Shown piece after piece: positions 1 through 3,966 of a stretch of DNA of 8,291 nt. The notes beneath the pieces are model-generated. The model was not told where the DNA came from and searched no databases. It saw only the letters and a program-made list of their open reading frames with translations. The stretch spans positions 1 to 8,291 of the forward strand of contig CAMTBF010000137.1 in NCBI GenBank assembly GCA_947068385.1, in the 5' to 3' direction. How positions within the stretch are numbered: position 1 is the stretch's first letter; each line of letters starts with the position of its first letter. Position numbers and translations under genes: made by a program. This DNA is from an uncultured Lachnospiraceae bacterium (lineage in GTDB: Bacteria; Bacillota; Clostridia; Lachnospirales; Lachnospiraceae).

Positions 1-206
1 AACCGGGCCGTCCATTCCTCGTAGCAGTCCTCGCACAGGTCGAAATGCTGGGCCACGCCGTCCCTGCGGCTGAAATACCCGAACACGGCATCCCCGGCAA
101 AGCAGAATTCCCTCAGATATCCGTTCTCCACCTTCAGGGGCCTGCCGCATTTGTTGCAGACCACCTTCATCAGCACTTTATCCTGTCCATCCACGTATTT
201 ACGCAT
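1..206 (-). CDS. Small uncharacterised protein with two CxxC pairs (3' end cut by window edge)
   Basis: A reading frame starts at ATG 206-204 and runs off the window after 68 complete codons. The N-terminus reads MRKYVDGQDK. Cys17 and Cys20 form a CNKC pair and Cys58 and Cys61 a CEDC pair, which is the spacing of a four-cysteine zinc ribbon; Cys35 lies between them. No membrane segment or signal peptide is visible. The start is supported by GGGAG eight bases upstream of the ATG; another ATG 20 bases upstream is out of frame. The gene follows rimI by 151 bp and has its own possible -10 box, so it may be transcribed separately. The pattern suggests a metal-stabilised cytoplasmic protein that binds nucleic acid or protein, but that is inference. 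I do not recognise a named family. Confidence is good that this is a gene and low for any function. Confidence 0.72.
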   Translation of the reverse strand, partial: MRKYVDGQDKVLMKVVCNKCGRPLKVENGYLREFCFAGDAVFGYFSRRDGVAQHFDLCEDCYEEWTAR

Positions 207-308
207 ACTCTCTTCTCCCTTCGCATGAACCTGCCGATAACCGCTGCCAGATCCGCCGAATGCCACATTCTTTCGTTCCGCCTGTGGCTGTCTGGCCGAC
301 CTGTAACC

Positions 309-314
309 ATTATA
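309..314 (-). promoter_or_regulatory. Possible -10 box for the CxxC protein gene
   Basis: The minus strand has a perfect TATAAT hexamer in an AT-rich stretch just downstream of the rimI stop. It would start transcription near position 302, giving a leader of roughly 95 nt before the ATG at 206. No good -35 hexamer lies 16-18 bp upstream and there is no extended -10 TG, so this is only a partial promoter match. No intrinsic terminator is visible between rimI and this gene, so read-through from rimI is also possible. Confidence 0.4.
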
Positions 315-357
315 CTAAAAATATACATAAATGCGTGTGGTAATTGCTGTCATTTTG

Positions 358-807
358 TCAGATTCTGTCCTGCCGCCGCCACATGATCACGGCATCCTCC
401 CTGGGCCTTTCATAGAAGCCGGGACGGATCCCTTCCGATGAAAAACCGAATTTTTCATACATATGGATGGCCGCCGCATTGCTCACCCGCACCTCCAGCG
501 TGAAGGCCGTGATCCGCCGCGCCTCTCCGTGGGCGATCAGCGCCTGCAGCAGCGCCTGTCCGATGCCCTGGGCCCTGTAGCTTTGGGCCACCACCACATT
601 GTCTATGTTGGCCTCCCCGCACAGCTCGGTGTACCCTGCGCCCCCCACTATGCGGCCGTCAGCAAGCGCCACGAAATAAAAGCAGTAAGGATTCTCCAGG
701 AGGGTCCGGAAGGACCGGGCCGACCAGGGCATGGAAAAGGTCTGCGCCTCGATATCCGCCAGGGCCTGGATATCCGCCTCCTGCAATTCTCTTATCTCAA
801 TCTGCAT
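358..807 (-). CDS. rimI: RimI-type GNAT N-acetyltransferase (ribosomal protein bS18 alanine acetyltransferase family)
   Basis: This 149-aa single-domain GNAT enzyme has the family's usual length. RimI enzymes transfer acetyl from acetyl-CoA to the N-terminal alanine of ribosomal protein bS18; some relatives act on other proteins. Visible marks are the acetyl-CoA pyrophosphate-binding loop around residues 75-85 (R78-A-Q-G-I-G-Q), the LEVRVSN block at 104-110 that carries the family's conserved catalytic-region Glu105, the N110-x-x-A/Y117 pattern followed by GF at 121-122, and the C-terminal YERPREDA stretch typical of RimI. The ATG at 807 follows GGAGGGG closely. The gene starts 37 nt after tsaB ends, so it is probably co-transcribed with tsaE and tsaB, a common bacterial arrangement. 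Family assignment is firm; the exact protein substrate is inferred. Confidence 0.93.
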   Translation of the reverse strand: MQIEIRELQEADIQALADIEAQTFSMPWSARSFRTLLENPYCFYFVALADGRIVGGAGYTELCGEANIDNVVVAQSYRAQGIGQALLQALIAHGEARRITAFTLEVRVSNAAAIHMYEKFGFSSEGIRPGFYERPREDAVIMWRRQDRI

Positions 808-830
808 AGCCCCTCCACTGTATATATCGA

Positions 831-849
831 CATGAATCCCGGATTCATG
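831..849 (-). repeat. Perfect inverted repeat over the tsaB stop codon
   Basis: CATGAATCCCGGATTCATG has two 9-base arms (831-839 and 841-849) around a single base. It overlaps the tsaB stop codon (847-845) and lies 24 bp upstream of the rimI start. As RNA it could fold with a few central bases unpaired, giving a short hairpin between the two genes. There is no T-tract, so it is not an intrinsic terminator. Its role is unknown; RNA processing, stability or chance are all possible. Confidence 0.5.
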
Positions 850-1561
850 ACTGCCGCCTGCGCCCCGCCTCCTGCTCCGCCTGGCTTTTGCGCAGATATA
901 CCGGGCTGTGGGCCGCGGCGGGCACGGTCCTGCCCTGCCTGAAATACACTGCGCCCAGCGCCGCTATGGAAGCCGCCCGCTGCCTGTTGCTGCCTGCCGG
1001 TGCCAGTGCGTAGGGCACGCCGCAGTGCGCCCGGACGGCTTCCCTGTAGACGGGGACGCCGTCCCCCAGGAAGACCACGGGCCTGCCCAGCGCCGTGAGC
1101 CTTTCCAGCAGCTCTTCTATATCGATCGGGCACTGGGGAATGATCGTATGCAGTTCAAAACCCTCCCCCTCCGGCAGGAATTCGCAGGCCGCGGCGTATA
1201 CCTGGTTCCGCCTGGCGTCCATCAGGGGGCAGACCAGCCTGTCCGTCCCCCAGAGGTTCCATGCCAGCCCCTCCAGGGTGGGCACCTCCACCAGGGGCTT
1301 CCCCAGGGCAAGGCCCAGGCCCTTGGCGGTGGCGGAGCCGATGCGCAGCCCTGTGAAGGAGCCGGGGCCGGAGGCTATGGCTATGGCATCGATGGTGTCC
1401 ATGTCCAGTTCCACCATGTCCCGCAGCTCCTCCAGCATGGGCAGGAGGGTCTGGGAATGCGTCTTTTTATAGTTCGTGGTGTATTCCGCCACCAGCGCGT
1501 CGTCCTCCACGATGGCCACGCTGGCCACCAGGCCGGAACTGTCCATTCCTAATATCTTCAT
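845..1561 (-). CDS. tsaB: TsaB, t6A37 tRNA modification complex subunit
   Basis: This 238-aa protein is of the ASKHA fold, and its length matches the family. TsaB has no threonylcarbamoyl transferase activity of its own; it dimerises with TsaD and, with TsaE, supports addition of threonylcarbamoyl to A37 of ANN-decoding tRNAs in the cytoplasm. Seen in the sequence are the N-terminal MKILGMDSSG strand and DxS turn, the diagnostic SGPGSFTGLRIG at 64-75, MDARRNQVY at 114-122, and a C-terminal PVYLRKSQAE at 220-229. The ATG at 1561 was chosen because GGAAGGAAG lies directly upstream and the protein then begins exactly at the conserved strand; an in-frame extension of 27 residues (start 1642) has no family support and would overlap tsaE. 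The gene begins 25 nt after tsaE and is followed by rimI. Confidence 0.95.
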   Translation of the reverse strand: MKILGMDSSGLVASVAIVEDDALVAEYTTNYKKTHSQTLLPMLEELRDMVELDMDTIDAIAIASGPGSFTGLRIGSATAKGLGLALGKPLVEVPTLEGLAWNLWGTDRLVCPLMDARRNQVYAAACEFLPEGEGFELHTIIPQCPIDIEELLERLTALGRPVVFLGDGVPVYREAVRAHCGVPYALAPAGSNRQRAASIAALGAVYFRQGRTVPAAAHSPVYLRKSQAEQEAGRRRQS

Positions 1562-1586
1562 ATCTTCCTTCCCATGGTGCCGCGCA

Positions 1587-2117
1587 TCACTTTTCCATCC
1601 CGCCCAGGGCGGCATTGCTGTCAGTGGCACCCTTCTCGACATTGCGGCTGCACAGAGTGATTCTGCGATAGTCGAAGCCTTTTTCTAAATCTTTTTCTAT
1701 GGTTACCTGGATGGCATCCTCCGGCAGAATCTCCTCTATCAGATTGGCCCATTCTATGAGGCAGATTCCCTCCCCGTAAAAGCAGTCCTCGTAGCCGATT
1801 TCCTCCATCTCCTCCACGTCTGCTATGCGATAGACATCGAAATGGTAGAATGGCAGCCTGCCGTCCTCGTAGATCTGGAGTATGGTAAAGGTAGGGCTGT
1901 TCACAGGGCCCTCCACGCCCAGGCCTCTGGCGAAGCCCTGGGTGAACACGGTCTTGCCCACGCCCAGGTCTCCGGTCAGGGTGTAGACCTGGCCCGGCAG
2001 ACCCGCCTGGCCCAGGCGCTCTCCAAATGCGGCTGTCTCCTCTGCCGACCAGGATTCCAGCGTCACTGCTTTACCTGTATTCAGTTCCTCTATTATCTTC
2101 TTTACGTTTATATCCAT
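1587..2117 (-). CDS. tsaE: TsaE, P-loop ATPase of t6A37 tRNA modification
   Basis: The protein is 176 aa, slightly longer than the usual 150-160 because of a charged C-terminal tail. TsaE is the small ATPase that binds the TsaB-TsaD complex and is needed for multiple rounds of t6A synthesis. The sequence shows Walker A GDLGVGKT at 49-56, the SPTFTI segment at 74-79 that acts as a switch-like loop in the family, the HFDVYR block at 92-97 and the IEWAN motif at 121-125. The ATG at 2117 is preceded by AGGGAAACGG. A GTG at 2147 would add ten residues but lacks a convincing ribosome binding site. The gene lies 39 nt after the YcxB-like gene and 25 nt before tsaB. tsaD is not in the window. Confidence 0.94.
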   Translation of the reverse strand: MDINVKKIIEELNTGKAVTLESWSAEETAAFGERLGQAGLPGQVYTLTGDLGVGKTVFTQGFARGLGVEGPVNSPTFTILQIYEDGRLPFYHFDVYRIADVEEMEEIGYEDCFYGEGICLIEWANLIEEILPEDAIQVTIEKDLEKGFDYRRITLCSRNVEKGATDSNAALGGMEK

Positions 2118-2156
2118 CCGTTTCCCTGTTTTCCACTGCCCTGTCACCCCGCAGAA

Positions 2157-2633
2157 TCAGGCGCGTATCTTCACCTTGGCCGGGGGCATGTGGGTGGAGA
2201 TTATCTCAATCACCGCCGCCTGCCGGTCTCCCAGCTGGCGCCTGGGGAAAATCGTCCCGTTGATGGGCGAGGTGTAGAGGATGATGCTCCGGCCGGTGGA
2301 CACCGCCTTGTGCATGTATTCCCATGCCATCTTCTCCTGGGCCTCCCCTTGGGAAATGGTCAGCCCCTCGTCGTCCAGGGTATAGTGGAGCGGCTCCTGG
2401 AAAGCGGCATTGGAGAGGATCTGGCTCCTGCTCTTTAAAAAAAGCGTCCATGGCAGATAGAGCAGCATCACCAGCCCCAGCACGATGAAAATCCACTGCT
2501 TCGTGGCCAGGGCGAACAAAATCAATACCGCGCCGAAAGCGCTGCCCAGGATGCCCGCCGGGCTGTTGTAGGAATGCCGCAGCATGTAGTCGTATAAATC
2601 CCCTGCTTCTATCTTTATGGTCAGTTCCAGCAT
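2157..2633 (-). CDS. YcxB-like membrane protein, function unknown
   Basis: This 158-aa protein starts MLELTIKIEAGDLYDYML. Two closely spaced hydrophobic segments at about 26-43 and 47-66 form a membrane hairpin. A soluble C-terminal domain follows, with a beta-rich pattern around residues 84-136 (YTLDDEGLTIS, then an AWEYMHKAV core and ILYTSP). This is the layout of YcxB-like proteins: a short N-terminal strand, two transmembrane helices, then a C-terminal domain resembling a PH fold. The ATG at 2633 follows GAGGAG closely; the longer in-frame frame from 2723 would run through the terminator hairpin and is unlikely. The gene is the first of the apparent operon with tsaE, tsaB and rimI. No biochemical role is established for this family as far as I know. 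Family assignment is moderate; gene reality is high. Confidence 0.7.
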   Translation of the reverse strand: MLELTIKIEAGDLYDYMLRHSYNSPAGILGSAFGAVLILFALATKQWIFIVLGLVMLLYLPWTLFLKSRSQILSNAAFQEPLHYTLDDEGLTISQGEAQEKMAWEYMHKAVSTGRSIILYTSPINGTIFPRRQLGDRQAAVIEIISTHMPPAKVKIRA

Positions 2634-2680
2634 ACTTCTCCTCTGCCGCCCGAAATCGGCCTGTCGCATTTTATTCCACG

Positions 2681-2708
2681 AAAAAGCACCCACAGAGCAG
2701 GTGCTTTT
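2681..2708 (-). terminator. Intrinsic terminator after ribU, or leader attenuator of the next operon
   Basis: On the minus strand AAAAGCACC, a 9-nt loop and GGTGCTTTTT form a nine-pair stem (GC core of five pairs) ending in five U residues. It lies 48 nt beyond the ribU stop. The arms are A/T-flanked on both sides, so it could also work on the plus strand, where no gene needs it. A promoter-like sequence lies just upstream at 2722-2750, which would place this hairpin in the leader of the YcxB-tsaEB-rimI transcript. Confidence 0.8.
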
Positions 2709-2721
2709 GTGTCCATCTGTC

Positions 2722-2750
2722 ATTTTACTCTAAAAATCCGAAAAAAGCAA
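2722..2750 (-). promoter_or_regulatory. Sigma-A-type promoter candidate for the ycxB-like/tsaE/tsaB/rimI operon
   Basis: The minus strand carries TTGCTT (2750-2745), exactly 17 bp, then TAAAAT (2727-2722), within an A/T-rich gap just after the ribU stop. The predicted start near 2715 lies upstream of the terminator hairpin at 2681-2708. A second TAAAAT (2673-2668) lies beyond the hairpin but has no recognisable -35. The match is reasonable but not proof of use. Confidence 0.5.
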
Positions 2751-2756
2751 GAAATT

Positions 2757-3533
2757 TTACTGCAGACGGCCCGCCTGTCCCGCAACGCGGCGCGTCGCCG
2801 CCGTATCCTGTCCGGCCTTGATGATAGGGCTCAGGGGCTTGTAGACAAGCAACGTCACCAAAGACACGCTGGCTCCCTTGATCAGGTTCAGGGGCGCGAC
2901 ACAGGCCGCCACGAAGCTGATGATGCCGCCCTTCGCCAGCGGGTTCACGGCGCTGCCCATCTCCAGCAGGCTGTCCAGGGGCATGCCGTAGAGCTTGGAG
3001 AATGCCGGGAGCAGGTAGACGGCGTTGAAGGCGGTGCCGAACACGGTGAGGATGGCGGTGCCGATGGCGCAGGCCGCAATCGCCGTCTTCTTGCTCTTAT
3101 GGAAAGCATAGATGGCGGAGGCGGGCAGGATGAAGCTACAGCCGATGGCGAAGTTGGCCAGGTCGCCCACGAAGGCCGTGGAAGTCCCCTTGATGAAGAG
3201 CTTCAGCAGAATCTTGATGAACTCCATCATGACCCCCGCCGCCGGGCCGAAAGCGAAGGCTCCCACCAGAATGGGCAGCTCGCTGAAGTCCAGCTTGTAG
3301 AAGCCGGGGGCGAAGGGCAGCGGGAAGTCGAACAGGTGCAGGATCATGGCGATGGCGGAGAACATGCCAATCATGGCCAGCTTCCTGGTGGTGAAGACCG
3401 GCCCTGTCACGCCGTTCTTTTTCCCGGCGGCCTTCTCCAGCAGCAGCGCTACGACAAATACCAGCACGATGATCAGAAAGAAGCTTAGGACATACATGGC
3501 GTTCTCCGCTACGGTTTGGAACAGTTCGTTCAT
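2757..3533 (-). CDS. ribU: RibU, riboflavin-specific S component of an ECF transporter
   Basis: This 258-aa multi-spanning membrane protein binds riboflavin and associates with the shared EcfA-EcfA'-EcfT energising module, which is encoded outside this window. The family core begins at about residue 50 (TRKLAMIGMFSAIAMIL) and carries the characteristic KLDFSELPILVGAFAFGP stretch at 80-97, followed by hydrophobic helices to about residue 232. RibU proteins are usually near 190-210 aa. This one adds an N-terminal hydrophobic helix at about 12-33 plus a short charged linker, and a basic C-terminal tail. The ATG at 3533 was chosen because GGAGG lies nine bases upstream; the frame is open back to an ATG at 3719, but that lies inside the FMN riboswitch. 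Control by an FMN riboswitch and terminator immediately upstream strongly supports riboflavin as the substrate. Confidence 0.93.
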   Translation of the reverse strand: MNELFQTVAENAMYVLSFFLIIVLVFVVALLLEKAAGKKNGVTGPVFTTRKLAMIGMFSAIAMILHLFDFPLPFAPGFYKLDFSELPILVGAFAFGPAAGVMMEFIKILLKLFIKGTSTAFVGDLANFAIGCSFILPASAIYAFHKSKKTAIAACAIGTAILTVFGTAFNAVYLLPAFSKLYGMPLDSLLEMGSAVNPLAKGGIISFVAACVAPLNLIKGASVSLVTLLVYKPLSPIIKAGQDTAATRRVAGQAGRLQ

Positions 3534-3587
3534 TTTTCTTTTCCTCCACTTTTCTAAAGATTGTTTCGGAAAATTCTTCCGGACATG

Positions 3588-3617
3588 AAAAAGCCCCGAA
3601 CCATGACGATTCGGGGC
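3588..3617 (-). terminator. Riboswitch-controlled intrinsic terminator upstream of ribU
   Basis: The minus-strand RNA reads GCCCCGAA, a 9-nt loop, then TTCGGGGC followed by five U residues: a perfect eight-pair stem. It sits between the FMN aptamer and the ribU start, 54 nt before the ATG, where it would stop transcription when FMN is bound. Its 5' arm is also complementary to the UUCGGGG at the aptamer's 5' end (3876-3870), offering an antiterminator alternative. Confidence 0.88.
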
Positions 3618-3630
3618 AGGTTTCCATACC

Positions 3631-3704
3631 TCTGCCCACAGGATGCGCTTCCAGGGCAGCCTGCTGCAGCCAGGACATGCCTCCCGAAGGGAACCTGTGG
3701 CAGA
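3631..3704 (-). other. Bulged hairpin between FMN aptamer and terminator
   Basis: Between the aptamer and the terminator, RNA UCUGCCACAGG (3704-3694) can pair with CCUGUGGGCAGA (3642-3631): eleven pairs interrupted by one bulged G. It encloses about 50 nt with smaller possible hairpins, such as UCCC-UUC-GGGA. It begins only three nucleotides after the last P1 pair of the aptamer. It probably acts as a spacer that brings the aptamer's 5' strand near the terminator, but that is inference. Confidence 0.55.
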
Positions 3705-3707
3705 TAT

Positions 3708-3879
3708 TTCTTCTTTCATCCAGACTTTACTGTTGGTTCCGGAGTTTCACCGAATCAGCCGTGGCGGGCCTGGGCGTTTGCCCTTCGCCTGCCCCGGGTC
3801 GCGGACTTTACCGCCAGTAGGGAATTCCGCCTGCGGGACATGCATCCGCATCCCGCAGAGGTCACCCGACCCCGAAGAA
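3708..3879 (-). ncRNA. FMN riboswitch (RFN element) controlling ribU
   Basis: The minus strand carries the conserved RFN blocks in order: CUUCGGGGUCGGGUGA at the 5' side, AAUUCCC, CUGGCGGUAAAGUCCGCGACCC (split here: CUGGCGGUAAAG, then UCCGCGACCC), a variable G/C-rich stem, CUGAUUCGGUGAAACUCC, GGAACCAACAGUAAAGUC and UGGAUGA. P1 is formed by UUCUUC (3879-3874) with GAAGAA (3713-3708). It is a cis-acting FMN sensor that lowers riboflavin uptake or synthesis when FMN is plentiful. An intrinsic terminator lies downstream, so control is by transcription attenuation. Unusual here is a 42-nt L2 region in place of the usual short loop between GGGUGA and AAUUCCC, containing a perfect 8-bp hairpin (3851-3858 with 3831-3838). 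Confidence 0.95.
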
Positions 3880-3902
3880 TTTTCTTTTATTTGACAAAAA
3901 TC

Positions 3903-3931
3903 ATTATAATCCCGTTTCCCGGAAAATGCAA
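3903..3931 (-). promoter_or_regulatory. ribU: Sigma-A-type promoter for the FMN riboswitch-ribU transcript
   Basis: The minus strand has TTGCAT (3931-3926), exactly 17 bp, then a perfect TATAAT (3908-3903). The predicted start near 3896 is about 17 nt ahead of the first P1 base of the FMN aptamer, which is where the promoter of a riboswitch transcript should lie. Its -35 region overlaps the possible weak terminator of the exporter operon. Confidence 0.8.
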
Positions 3932-3965
3932 GCGTTTTTTTGCTTCTGCGCCGCGGCGCCGCGGC
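3923..3965 (-). terminator. Possible weak terminator of the exporter operon, with a GC palindrome
   Basis: Directly after the stop of the second exporter gene, the 16-bp perfect palindrome GCCGCGGCGCCGCGGC (3950-3965) is two copies of the self-complementary GCCGCGGC. It is followed by GCAGAAGC, an A-rich loop and GCTTGC (3949-3928), then ATTTT. The second element can form six pairs with a two-base bulge before a short U run. Either or both may stop the exporter transcript before the ribU promoter, but neither is a textbook terminator. Confidence 0.35.
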
Positions 3966-3966
3966 T

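Noticed and set aside
2634..2723. Longer YcxB-like protein from the ATG at 2723
   Set aside because: It would translate the terminator hairpin and adds no family-like sequence. The start at 2633 has its own GAGGAG site.
3534..3719. Longer ribU start at the ATG at 3719
   Set aside because: That ATG belongs to the conserved GGAUGA at the 3' end of the FMN aptamer. The extension would run through the terminator hairpin, while ATG 3533 has a well-spaced GGAGG.
3891..3910. Plus-strand TTGACA followed by TATAAT
   Set aside because: The hexamers are only 8 bp apart, too close for a sigma-A promoter, and no plus-strand gene follows. The same AT-rich stretch makes a properly spaced promoter on the minus strand.
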